Assembly: GCF_000715075.1 (NCBI RefSeq)
Contig: NC_134102.1
Location: 100,710,266 to 100,774,265, forward strand
Direction of reading: 5' to 3'
Source: Nicotiana tabacum
Taxonomy: Eukaryota > Streptophyta > Magnoliopsida > Solanales > Solanaceae
DNA length: 64,000 bases
The notes under the pieces were generated by a model, which did not search any database, had not been told where the DNA came from, and worked only from the letters and a program-made list of their open reading frames with translations. The first letter of the stretch is position 1, and every line of letters starts with the position of its first letter. The translations under genes and the position numbers were made by a program. Of the stretch, positions 1 to 11,702 are shown piece by piece.

Positions 1-474
1 TAAGCGTCAAGAAAATCATCAAGATCGAAAAATATTGCTACAATTGTAAGTATTTGATTTCAAACCATATGAGTGTTACAATCTCTATGATTCCTCTGAT
101 TCTTCTTTCTAATAGTAAATAAATTCCTCTGATTCTTCTTTCTAATAGTAAATAAATTCAAGGGCCTTTGAGCTTGATCTTGAATATATATTTGTTTCCA
201 TGAACGATGATCTTGAATTCAACCAGCACGAACTTTGATTTGAACTCGTACTCCTTGTACCTCGATTTAATCTTCGTTCTTGAGCTTGAGCTTGATTTCT
301 TGAACTTTAAATCGATTTCTTGAAGCTTGAAACTTGTAGAGAAATTTGCGACGTATGATCCACGAGCTCTCCCCTGCTTCTTGTTATAAATTCTGGTGTC
401 TTTTCTGAGTTATGAAGACCCCTATTTACAGTGGTGGAAGGGAAGAGTTGTGATGAGAATAAACTCTTCCCGAT
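1..474. other. Left flank of E1, no gene seen
   Basis: I see no convincing coding region. The stretch is AT-rich and low in complexity, with runs built on TTGAACTT/CTTGAAGC words. A 33-base unit (ATTCCTCTGATTC...) is repeated twice in direct tandem at 90-122 and 123-155. The sequence right of E1 (from 11698) may continue the same older repeat that E1 entered, because both sides read like LTR-type spacer, but I cannot prove this from the window alone. Confidence 0.4.
90..155. repeat. 33-bp tandem duplication
   Basis: Two direct copies of a 33-base unit, 90-122 and 123-155, with no mismatch that I can see. This is probably a recent slippage duplication. Confidence 0.8.
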
Positions 475-1206
475 TGTGATAAACTGATAGGTCATTTATA
501 GTTTTACCCATCATTTTTGTGTTCTGAGACATCGAATAGCTCCGTTTAGCCTTCCTCGATTTGCGTAAGCATCCAGTGTCCTTTTTTTGGAAGGTTTGTA
601 TGAGAAAATTGATGAATACGTAAAATCGTGCCTTAAAACTCATTTCAGTTGACTACGGTCAACGTTTTGTGTAAACGGACCCGGATCGGTATTTTGACGG
701 TCCCAGGGGGTCCGTATCATGATTTAGGACTTGGGCATACGCCCAGAATCGAATTTTGAAGTCCCTAGCTTGAATTAACGCAATTTGTTGAAAACAAGCA
801 ATATAAAGGTTTAAAGGATTCATAAGTTTGACCGTAGGTTGACTTTGTTGCTACCGCATTCGGATTTTGGTTTCAAAACTTGATTTAAGTTCATTACAGT
901 ATTTATGACTTGTCTGCAAAATTTGATGCAAAACAGAGTTGATTTGACGTGATACGGACATTCGGTTGAACAATTACATGTTTTTAAGTTTCATTAGAAA
1001 TTTCATTCGTTTTGGTGTCCGATTCTTAGTTCTAGGTATTATTTTGGTGTTGTGATCATGCGAGAGAGTTTGTATGATATTTTTGGACTTGTGTGCATGT
1101 TTGGTTTGGAGCCCCGAGGGCTCAGGTGAGTTTCGGATACGCTACGAATGATTTGAACTTAGAAAACTTCTGATTTCTTTACTTCTGCTGGTGTCTGATG
1201 AATCCT

Positions 1207-1500
1207 TCTTCGCGATCGCGAAGAGTAGTTTGGGACTGGGGTGGAGTTACTCATCGCGAACGTGAATGCGGAGCAGTGGGGGGTTTGCCCTTCGCAAACG
1301 CAGCCACTCCATTCCGAATGCGTAGTGTTAGGAGGCGGGGGCTGGGAATGGAACTTACTCTACGCGAATGTGAGCCCAGGCTCACGAACGCGAAGGCGAG
1401 GTGGGCTAAGCCTATGCGAACGCATAGACTGTGTCGCAATCGCGTAAGCCAACTGGGCAGTGCCCTTTGCGAATGAGTCAGGTGACTCGCGAACGCAATG
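1207..1500. promoter_or_regulatory. CpG palindrome island of E1 5' LTR
   Basis: About 290 bases hold more than ten variants of the word TTCGCGAACGCGAA / TTCGCGATCGCGAA in both orientations, while the flanks are CpG-poor. The island sits about 730-1025 bases from the LTR start. Equivalent islands occur at the same depth in E2, E4 and E7. Position upstream of a TATA-like box suggests an LTR enhancer or promoter element; this role is inference. Confidence 0.55.
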
Positions 1501-2384
1501 AACACCTGACGCCTAGCCATTTAAACTTCCAAAAATTGGGACTTCACCCATTATTCACTATCTTTTCGGTAGAGCTCGGCTTAGATGCGATTTGGATGAG
1601 AAATTTATCATCCTTTCATTGGTTAGTGTACTTTAACTTGTTTCCTTCCATTTCTATCATCATCCATTAATTTCTAACCTTAATATATGTTCTTTCATGG
1701 TAGAAAATTAGAGATTTGGGAAGAATTTGGGATTTTTGTAAATTTGGGATTTAGACCTCAAATTCAGATCCGATTTCGAAAATAATCACATACTCATGCT
1801 CGGGGGTGAATGGGTAAATGGGTTTTGGTCTGAATCTCGGGTTTTGACCAAGCGAGCCCAGGGTTAACTTTTATTGACTTTTTAGGAAAAGTGCAAAGAT
1901 CTTAACTTTATGTATTGTAATTAATTTTTCTAGCATTGTTTGATGTTATTGAGTCGATTTTGGTTAGATTCGATTGGTTTGGAGGAGGATTTTAGAGGAA
2001 AGGCCCCGGTTGAGCTTTTATTTGCTTGCGGAGCGAGGTAAGTGTCGTGGTTAACCTTGACTTGAGGGATTATGACTTTGTTTCCTATTTGCTACGTGAT
2101 TAATGTGTGTGTACAACGTATATGTGAGTTGACGAGCATTTATGCGTTATTGTTGGGATAAAGCATGTGAGTGGAACTTATTGCCTTGTGATTTGTTGCC
2201 TTTTTAGTTATGGATAGGTTAGATTATTACTTATTTGATCATTTCTTCCGAATGTTTTTCCTAATTAGTAATGGTTGAGTATTTTGGAAGTTGAGGTTTG
2301 GTATCTTGGAATCATATTTGATGTAAAGCACATTCTCTGCGCTATTTATCTCTCGAATTTATATTATCTTTAATGGTAAGGGAG

Positions 2385-2765
2385 AGTGTTAAAGCACGAA
2401 GGGTGATGTCGTGCCATTTCATTATCTTATTTATTGATTAATACATAGTGAGGAAGAGAATTAAAGCATGAAGAGTGATGTTGTGCCATCTATATCATTT
2501 ATTCATAGTTACATGGTGAGATTGAGAGTTAAAGCACGAAGGGTAATGTCGTGCCATCTATATCATTTATTCATTATTACATGGTGTGATCGAGATTAAA
2601 AGCACGAAGGGTGATGCCATGCCTTTTATATCAATTATTCATTGTTACATGGGCAAATTGAGAGTAAAAGCACGAAGGGTGATGCCGTGCCATTTTATTT
2701 TACTTATGTCATCATTTCATGGTAAGGATGAGAGTAAAAGCACGAAGGGTAATGTCGTGCCATCG
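2385..2765 (+). repeat. 69-bp tandem repeat with dyad core, six units
   Basis: Six imperfect units of about 69 bases, each with the core GCACGA...TCGTGC, an inverted repeat that could form a short hairpin. Units start near 2393, 2462, 2530, 2600, 2669 and 2738. The 3' LTR of the same element has only about four units (10672-10905), so copy number changed after insertion. Confidence 0.85.
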
Positions 2766-2848
2766 TTATACCGTATGTTTATATGTCTTCATTGGTTGAT
2801 GAGTTATGTGGCTATCTTGTGATGCCATACATATCATAGTTATCGTAT

Positions 2849-3078
<230 letters not shown>

Positions 3079-3577
3079 TGTCATAGTCTCGTCACTACCT
3101 CGTCGAGGTTAGGCTCGACATTTACGGAGTATATTGAGTCGGTTGTACTCATACTACACTTTCCCACTTCTTGTGTAGATTTTGGTATTGGTTCCAGCGG
3201 TGTGTGAGGTACGTCAGCTCGGATTATTTCATAGGGTGACTTGAGGTAGATTTGCTGGCGCCCGCAGACCTTGGAGTCGCCTTCCTCTTCCCCCCTATAC
3301 TGTTCATTTCATTCGAAATAGTTGTATTTAGTTCAGACTCTGTTTGTAGAACTTCTAGTAGCTCGTGTACTCGTGACTCCGGATCTTTGGGAGTAGATAT
3401 TATTACATGACTTATGATGGTGTTGTATTAGATTAAGTTCCTATCTATCGTTATTTATCATCAGCTTATTCAAATTGCTAAAATTTGGCTATTTAATTAT
3501 CTCACGTCGGCTTGCCTAGCAAGTGGATGTTAGGCTCTATCACGACCCCGAGGTTGAGATTTTGGGTCGTGACAAGT

Positions 3578-3589
3578 TCGTATTAGAGC
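3578..3589 (+). other. E1 primer-binding site (mutated)
   Basis: TCGTATTAGAGC lies three bases after the 5' LTR. It matches the tRNA-Met primer site TGGTATCAGAGC, seen intact in E2, at 10 of 12 positions. It would prime minus-strand DNA synthesis. Confidence 0.75.
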
Positions 3590-3777
3590 AATAGGTTGCC
3601 TAGGTCTCACGAGCCACGGGCAAGCTTAGTAGTGTCTGGAGGATCGGTACGGAGATGTCGGTACTTATCTTCCATAGGCTATGTAGTTTAGTAAAAATAT
3701 CACTTCTTTCTTACTCTGTCGTGCAATTTTTATTCAATCATTTATGATTGAACCCTTCTATTTTTGTTCTCTCGCTT

Positions 3778-5294
3778 ATGGCGAGAACACGCACTACATC
3801 TATAGCCGAACAAGAGCTAGAGCCCCCTGTGGCAGCTATGGCCTGGGGTAGAGGTCGAGGCCGAAGTCGCGCCAGAGGCAGAGCTCAGCCTAGAACTCGA
3901 ACAGCAGCACCCACAGTAGAGCCTCCGGTGGATTTTGAGGAGGAGGTTCCAGCTCAGACTGTATGCGTCGGACCAGCTCAGGTTCCAAAGGGGTTCATAG
4001 CCACTCTAGTGCTTCAGGACGCTCTAGTCTATTTAGTGGGCCTTATGGCGAGTGTGGCCCAGATCGGTACCTTTCCGGTGGCACCAGTCATCTCTCAGGA
4101 AAAGGGAGGAGCACAGACTCCCGCTACTCACAACCTGGAGCATGTGGCTCCCTAGTATCAGACTCCAAAACCCCCGCCAGTTGGGGTAGTTCAGCCGGTT
4201 GTTACGACACAAGACAGTGATAGGCCCGCTTTGTCTTCTAAGGCTATGTTGAGGTTGGATAAGTTGACCAAGCTCTTTCCTGTTCTTTTCACTGATGCAT
4301 CTTCTGAGGACCCACAGGATTTCCTGGACTGTTGCCACGAGGTGTTGCGCAACATGGGTATAGTTGAGACCAATGGGGTCGATTTTACAGCATTTCAGAT
4401 GACTGGTTCTGCCCGGAGGTGGTGGAGAGATTATATGTTGACTAGACCAGCTGGGTCGCCTGCACTTACCTGGGATCAGTTCTCACAGCTATTTTTAGAG
4501 AAGTTCATTCCTGTCACTCTGAGAGAGGAGTACCGTAGGCAGTTCTCACCTAGTACGAGACTCGATTTGTGGAACTAGCTCGCTATGCCACTATCTTGCT
4601 TCCTACTGAAAGGGAGAGAGTGGGGAGATTTATTGATGGGTTCACTTTCTCTTTCAAGCTACATATGTCCAAGGAGACCAGAAGTGATATTTTTTTCAGA
4701 CAGTTGTAGATATTGCGAGACGGATCTAGCTAGATCATGCTCAGAACAAGGGGTCGATGTCTATAAGAGGCCTCGTCATTCCAGTAGTTTCAGTGGTGCC
4801 TCGTCTAGAGGCAGGGGTTCTTTTGGTAGAGGCCAACCTCTCAGGCCGTTTCAGTCAGCGCTTCAGGCATCCCACGGTGCTTCGGGCAATCGGGGCCCTT
4901 ATGTGTCTCATCTTGAGTAGCTAGCCTATAGTGCACCACCAGCTCCTATTAGTGCACCTCTGATCAAGAGTTATTAGAATGGTTACCCAGGTCGACAGGG
5001 CTAGTTCTAGGGTCAGAAGTCACAGCAGCCAAGGGCTTGTTATCATTGTGGTGATCCGAGGCACATTACTAGATTTTGCCCCCGGTCACATAGCAGCGTG
5101 CAGCAGCTGGGTTCTCGTGCCATGATTCCGGCACCGATTGCTCCACCGCCCGCTCAGCCAGCTAGAGGCAGGGGTCAAGCAGCCAGAGGTGGAGGTCAGG
5201 CCGTTAGAGGTGGAGGTAAGGCCGTTAGAGGTGGAGACCATCCACCTAGAGGCCATCCCAGTGACATGGTTCAGGGTGGTGGGGCCCAGCCCTA
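3778..5294 (+). pseudogene. gag: E1 gag, degenerate
   Basis: Structural Gag protein remnant. The start MARTRTT (3778) corresponds in position to the E2 gag start; an ATG at 3748 is also in frame. An Arg/Gly-rich N-terminus is followed by a Retrotrans_gag-type domain (about 4231-4580, with FxDCCHEVLR and WWRDY words) and a CX2CX4HX4C zinc knuckle (CYHCGDPRHITRFC, about 5038-5079). It is broken by in-frame TAG codons at 4153, 4918, 5002 and 5008 and by at least one frameshift near 4560. Where the family residue is clear, as in GQFQGQ around 5002-5010, the TAG replaces CAG. The sequence directly before the ATG (TTGTTCTCTCGCTT) resembles the polypyrimidine-AG site of E2 but has lost the AG. Confidence 0.88.
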
Positions 5295-7190
5295 ATGTTA
5301 TGCTTTCCTAGCTAGACATGAGGCCAAGTCATCTGACGCCATTATCACAGGTATTGTTCCAGTGTGCCATAGAGATGCTTCAGTTATATTTGATCCGGGA
5401 TCTACTTATTCCTACATGTTATCCCATTTTACTTCATATCTGGTTGTGCCTCGTGATTCTTTGAGTGCTCCTGTGTATGTCTCCATGCCTCTGGGAGATT
5501 TTATTGTTGTAGTTTGTGTCTATCTCTCGTGTGTGATAACTATTGGGATTCTTGAGACTAGCGTAGATCTTCTAGTTCTTGATATGGTCGATTTTGATAT
5601 TATCTTGGGTATGAATTGGCTGTCACCCTATCATGCTTTATTGGACTGTCATGCCAAGATGATGACCTTAGTCATGCCGGGGTTGCCTCAATTAGAGTGG
5701 AGGGACTCCTGACCACTATACCAGTAGAGTTATTTCTCATGTGAAGACTCGACGTATGGTCGAGAAGGGATGTCTAGCTTATTTGGCCTATGTCCGTGAT
5801 TTTAGTGCGGAGGTTCTTTCAATGGATTCAGTACCAGTTGTTCATGAGTTTCCAGAGGTGTTCCTACAGATCTATCGGGGATGCCACCCGACAGAGATAT
5901 TGGCTTCTGTATTGATTTGGCTCCGGGCACTCAGCCATTTCTATTCCACCATATCGTATGGCCCCGTCAGAGTTGAAGGAGTTGAAGAAGCAGTTGCAAG
6001 ATTTGCTTGATAAGGGCTTCATTAGACCTAGTGTCTTACCCTGGGGTGCGCCCATGTTGTTCGTGAAGAAGAAAGATGGGTCGATGAGGATGTGCATAGA
6101 CTATCGACAATTAAACAAGGCCACTATCAAGAACAAGTATCCATTGCCAAGGATTCATGACTTATTTGATCAGCTTCAGGGTGCCAAAGTGTTTTCGAAG
6201 ATTGATTTGAGGTTTGGCTACCATCAGTTGAAGATTAGGGTATCTGATGTCCCTAAGACGGCTTTTCAAACTCGGTATGGCATTATGAGTTCCTAGTGAT
6301 GTCATTTGGGTTGACAAATGCCCCAGCAACATTTATGAATCTGATGAACTGGGTGTTCAAACCCTATTTGGATTCTTTTATGATTGTATTCATTAATGAT
6401 ATCTTGATCTACCCCCGCAGTCGAGAGGAGTATGAGCAACATCTTCGGATTGTACTTCAGACTCTGATAGATAGTCAGTTGTATGCCAAGGTTTCAAAGT
6501 GTGAGTTTTGGTTAGACTCAATCGCCTTTTGGGGGCATGTTGTATCGTTAGAGGGCATAAAGCTGGATGCTAAGAAGATTGAGGTGGTCCAGAATTGGCT
6601 AGATCTACTTTAGCTACAGAGATCTGGAGTTTTCTGGGGTTGGTGGGTTATTATCGTCAGTTCGTGGAGGGGTTTTCATCCATATCAGCCCCATTGACCA
6701 GATTGACTCAGAAGGGTGCCCCATTCAGATGGTCGGATGAGTGTGAGTTGAGCTTTCAGAAGCTCAAGACTGCTTTGACTACGGCGCCAGTGTTGGGCTC
6801 CGTGCAGTATTGATGCAGGATGGCAGGGTGATTGCATACGCGTCGCGGCAGTTGAAGGTTCATGAGAAGAATTACCCTGTTTATGACTTAGAGTTGGCAG
6901 GCATTGTTCATGCACTGAAGATTTGGAGGCACTATCTTTACGGCATGTCGTGTGAGGTATTTACGGATCATCGTAGTCTATAGTATTTGTTCAAGTAGAA
7001 GGATCTCAACTTCAGGTAGAGGAGGTGGTTGGAGCTGTTGAAAGACTATGATATCACTATTTTGTATCACCCCGGGAAGGCCAATATGGTGGCCAATGCC
7101 TAGAGTAGGAAGGCAGTGAGTATGGGTAACCTTGCGTATATCCCAGTTGGTGAGATACCGCTTGCAGCAGATGTTCAGGCTTTGGCCAAT
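5295..7190 (+). pseudogene. pol: E1 protease, reverse transcriptase, RNase H, degenerate
   Basis: Enzyme part of the polyprotein. Aspartic protease has FDPGSTYSY at about 5389-5415 and ends with the FDIILGMNWLSPYHA block. RT follows from about 5958 with [18 protein letters not shown], the motif-A block [10 protein letters not shown], then, after a frameshift near 6290, [10 protein letters not shown] and the catalytic box. The box reads FINDIL instead of FIDDIL, so a catalytic aspartate is lost. RNase H (about 6800-7100) keeps the [17 protein letters not shown] and FTDHRS blocks but carries TAG codons at 6981, 6996 and 7017, where the family has glutamine. A deletion near 6805 removes the first part of RNase H. 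The copy is inactive. Confidence 0.9.
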
Positions 7191-8700
7191 TAGTTCGTGA
7201 GGTTAGATATTTCAGAGCCCAGTCGTGTTCTAGCTTGCACAGTCACTCAGTCTTTCTTATATGAGCGCATCAGAGAGTGTCAGTATGATGATCCCCATTT
7301 GCTTGTCCTTAAGGACATGGTGCGGCACGGTGGTGCAAAGCAGGTTACTATTGGAGATGATAAGGTTTTACGGATGCAGGACCCTATTTGTGTGCCCAAA
7401 GTGGATGGGCTTCGTGAGTTGATTCTTGAAGAGGCCCACAGTTCCTGGTATTCTATTCATCCGGGTGCCGCCAAGATGTATCAGGACATGTGGCAGCATT
7501 ATTGGTGGAGGAGGATGAAGAAGGATATAGTTTCATATGTAGCTCGGTGTCTAATTTGTTAGCAAGTAAAGTACGAGCATCATAGGCCTGGTGGTTTTCT
7601 TAAGCGGATAGCGATTCCTGAGTAGAAGTGAGAGCTTATCACGATGGATTTTGTGGTTGGACTCCCACGAACTTAGAAGAAGTTCGACGCGGTATGAGTC
7701 ATTATGGACAGGTTGACCAAGTCGGCATATTTCATTCCAATAGCAGCTACTTATTCCTCAGACCGGTTAGTTGAGATCTACATCTGCGAGATCGTCCATC
7801 TTTATGGTATGCCAGTGTCTATCATTTATGATCGAGGTATGCAGTTCACCTTGCACTTTTGAAGGGTCGTACAGCATGAGTTAGGCACGCGGGTGGAGTT
7901 GAGTACAACATTTCATCCATAGACGTACGGGCAGTCTGAGAGGACTATTCAGATATTAGAGGATATGCTTCGCGCTTGCGTTATGTATTTCGGGGGTTCT
8001 TGGGATCAGTTCTTGCCACTTGCAAAGTTTCCCTACAACAACAACTACCAGTCGAGCATTCAGATGGCTCCCTATGAGGCATTATACGAGAGGCAATGTC
8101 GTTCGCTAGTTGGATGGTTCGAGCCGGGGGAGGCTCGGTTGTTGGGTACAGATTTGGTACAAGATGCCGTGGATAAGGTCAAGATTATTCAGGATCGACT
8201 TTGCACTGTTCAGTCTAGGCAGAAGAGTTATGCCAACCGCAGAGTTCGTGATGTTGCATTCATGGTTGGAGAGAGGGCATTGCTCCGGGTTTCACCCATG
8301 AAATGTGTGATGAGGTGCGGAAAGAAGGGCAAGTTGAGCCCTAGGTATATCGAACACTTTGAGATTCTTGAGAGAGTGGGTGAGGGGGCCTACAAGCTCA
8401 CATTGCCACCTAGTTTGCAGATGCCCATCCGGTGCTCCATGTGTCCATTCTTCGAAAGTATCACGGTGATCCGTCCTATTTGTTAGATTTCAGCTCAGTC
8501 CAATTGGACAAGGATTTAACTTATGAAGAGGAGCTGGTGGCTATTCTAGCCCGGCAGGTTCGGTAATTGAGATCTAATAGTTATCCTTCAGTTAGAGTGC
8601 AGTGGAGAGGTCAGCCGATCGAGGCAGCCACGTGGGAGTCCGATTCGGACGTGCGGAGTAGATATCCACACCTTTTCACCAGTTTACGTACCTTTCTATG
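7191..8700 (+). pseudogene. int: E1 integrase with chromodomain, degenerate
   Basis: Integrase that would insert element DNA. An N-terminal zinc region (HxxxxxxHPGAAKMY ... CLIC) lies at about 7430-7560. The catalytic core keeps D in MDFVVGLPRT (about 7644), D in IIYDRG (about 7830) and E in SERTIQILED (about 7950). The C-terminal GPY/F-type block at about 8340 is altered (YIEHFEIL). A chromodomain-like tail with VQWRGQPIEAATWE is at about 8595-8640; chromodomains of this kind direct chromoviruses to heterochromatin. Stops: TAG at 7191, 7560, 7623 and 7674, TGA at 7629 and 7695. Most sit where the family has CAG or TGG codons. Confidence 0.88.
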
Positions 8701-8723
8701 TCTGTTCAAGGAAGAATATTTAT

Positions 8724-8738
8724 TTTAGAGGTGGAGAA
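8724..8738 (+). other. E1 polypurine tract
   Basis: TTTTAGAGGTGGAGAA lies directly before the 3' LTR and would prime plus-strand synthesis. Its reverse complement sits at the matching place in E4 (35665-35680) with one change. Confidence 0.75.
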
Positions 8739-10671
8739 TGTGATGACTCGATAGATCATTTATAGTTTTACCCTTCATTTATATGTTCCGAGATCTCAAA
8801 TAGCTCCGTTTAGCCTTCCTCGATTTGCATGTACAGTCCGTGTCCTTTTTCCAGAAGGTTTTTATGAGAAAATTGATGAAAATGTGAAATCGTGTCTTAA
8901 AACTCATTTGAGTTGACTACGATCAACATTTTGTGTAAACGGATCTGGATAGGTGTTTTGATGGTCTCGGAGGGTCCGTATCGTGATTTGGGACTTGGGC
9001 GTATGCCCGAAATCGAATTTGGAAGTCCCTAGCTTGAATTAACGCAATTTGTTGAAAACTAGCAAAATAAAGGTTTAAAGGATTCATAAGTTTGATCGTA
9101 GGTTGACTTTGTTGCTACCGGGTTCAGATTTTGGTTCTGAAACTTGGTATAAGATCATTACAGTATTTATGACTTGTCTGCAAAATTTGGTGCAAAATGG
9201 AGTTGATTTGGTGTGATTCGGACGTCCGGTTAAAAAATTGCATGTTCTGAAGTTTCATTGAATGTTTCATTCGTTTTGGTGTTCGATTCATAGTTCTAGG
9301 TGTTATTTTGGTATTTTGATCGTGCGAGCGAGTTCGTATGATGTTTTTGGACCTGTCTGCATGTTTGGTTTGGAGCCCCAAGGGCTCAGGTGAGTTTCGG
9401 ATAGGCTACGGATGATTTGAACTTAGAAAAGTTTTGGTTTTTTGCTGGTGTCTGATGAATGTTACTCCCGCGATTGTGAAGAGTAATTTGGGACTGGGGT
9501 GGATTTACTCATCGCGAATGTGAGGATTTGGATGCGAACACGGAGTAGTAGGGGGTCTGCCCTTCGCGAACGCGGCCACTCCATTGTGAATGCATAGTGT
9601 TTAGAGGCGGGTGTTGGGAATGAAACTTACTCTGTGCGAACGCGAGCACAGGCTCGCGAATGCGAAGGCATGGTGGGCTAAGCCTACGCGAACGCATAGA
9701 GTATGTCTCGATTACGTAAGGCAACTGAGCAATGCCCTTCGTGAATGAGTCGGGTGCCTTGCGAACGCAATGAACAACTGACGCCCAGCCATTTAAACTT
9801 CCAAAAATTGGGACTTCACCCATGTTTCACCATCTTTTCGTTATAGCTCGGCCTAGAGGCGATTTGGATGAGAAATTTATCATCCTTTCATAGGTTAGCG
9901 TACTTTAACTTGTTTCCTTCCATTTCCATCATCACCCATTAATTTCTAACCTTAATCTATGTTCTTTCATGGTATAAAATTAGGGATTTGGAAAGAATTG
10001 GGGGGTTTTGTAAATTTGGGATTTAGACCTCAAATTGAGATCGGATTTCGAAACTAATTACATACTCGGGCTCGGGGTGAATGGGTAAATGGGTTTTGGT
10101 CTGAATCTCGGATTTTGACCAAGCGAGCCCGGGGTTGACTTTTATTGACTTTTTAGGAAAAGTGCAAAGATATTAACTTTATGTATTATAATTGATTTCC
10201 CTAGCATTGTTTGATGTTATTGAGTCAATTTTGTTTAGATTCGATTGGTTTGGAGGCGAGTTTTAGAGAAAAGGCCCTGGTTGAGCTTTTATTTGCTTGC
10301 GGAGCGAGGTAAGTGTCGTGGCTAACCTTGACTTGAGGGATTATGACTTTTTTCCCTAATTTCTACATGATTAACGTGTGGGTATAACGTATATGTGAGG
10401 TGACGAGCATTTATGCGTTGTTGTTGGGATAAAGCATGCGGGTGGAACTTATTGCCTTATGATTTGTTGCCTTTTTAGTTATGATATTCATGTTTAGGTT
10501 AGATTATTACTTATTTGATCATTTCTTCCGCAATTATTGCCTAATTAGTAATGGTTGAGTATTTTGGAAGTTGAGGTTTGGTATCTTGGCATTATATTTG
10601 ATGTAAAGCACATTCTCTGCGCTATTTATCTCCCGAATTTATATTATCTTTACTATATGGTATGGGAGAGT

Positions 10672-10905
10672 GTTAAAGCACGAAGGGTGATGTCGTACCA
10701 TTTCATTATCTCATTTATTGATTAATATATGGTGAGGTCGAGAGTAAAAGCTCGAAGGGTGATATCGTGCCATCTATATCAATTATTTATTATTACATGG
10801 GCAAATCGAAAGCAAAAACACGAAGGGTGATGCCGTGCCATTTCATTTTACTTATGTCATCATTTCATGATAAGGATGAGAGTAAAAGCTCGAAGGGTGA
10901 TTACG
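10672..10905 (+). repeat. Dyad-core tandem repeat of E1 3' LTR, about four units
   Basis: Same repeat family as 2385-2765 but with about four units instead of six. Cores are more eroded here (for example CTCGAA...TCGTGC), which weakens the dyad. Confidence 0.75.
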
Positions 10906-11034
10906 TTCCATCTTTATACCGTATGTTTATCTGTATTCATTAGTTGATGAGTTATGTGGCTATCTTGTGATATCATACACTTCATAGTTATCATATCTTT
11001 CCCACTCTTCGCATGTCCCCTCCCAACTCTCAAA

Positions 11035-11184
<150 letters not shown>

Positions 11185-11702
11185 TTATTTATGTTGGTGT
11201 CTTTTCATAGCCTCGTCACTATCTCGTCGAGGTTAGGCTCGACACTTACAGAGTATATTGGATCGGTTGTACTCATACTATACTTCTGCACGTCTTGTGC
11301 AGATTTGATATTGGTCCCAGCGGTGCGTGAGGTACCTTAGCTCGGATTATTGCATACGGAGACTTGAGATAGATTTGCTGGCATCCGCTTACCTTAGAGT
11401 CCCCTTCTTCTTCCCCCTTTTACTGTTCATTTCAATCGAAACAGTTGTATTTAGTTCAAACTCTGTTTGTAGAACTTCTAGTAACTCGTGTACTCGTGAC
11501 TCCGGATCTTTGGGAGTAGATATTATTACATGACTTATGATGGTATTGTATTAGATTAAGTTCCTATCTCTCATTATTTATCATCACCTTGTTTAAACTG
11601 CTAAAATTTGGCTATTTAACTATCTCACATCGGCTTGCCTAGCAAGTGTATGTTAGGCGCCATCACGACCCCGTGGTTGGGATTCCGGGTCGTGACACCG
11701 AC

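Noticed and set aside
1198..1520. Overlapping Arg-rich frames on both strands in the CGCGAA island (also 14182-14440, 20741-21154, 34563-35022, 63022-63536)
   Set aside because: CpG-palindrome sequence lacks stops in many frames. The frames do not correspond between families and lie in LTRs.
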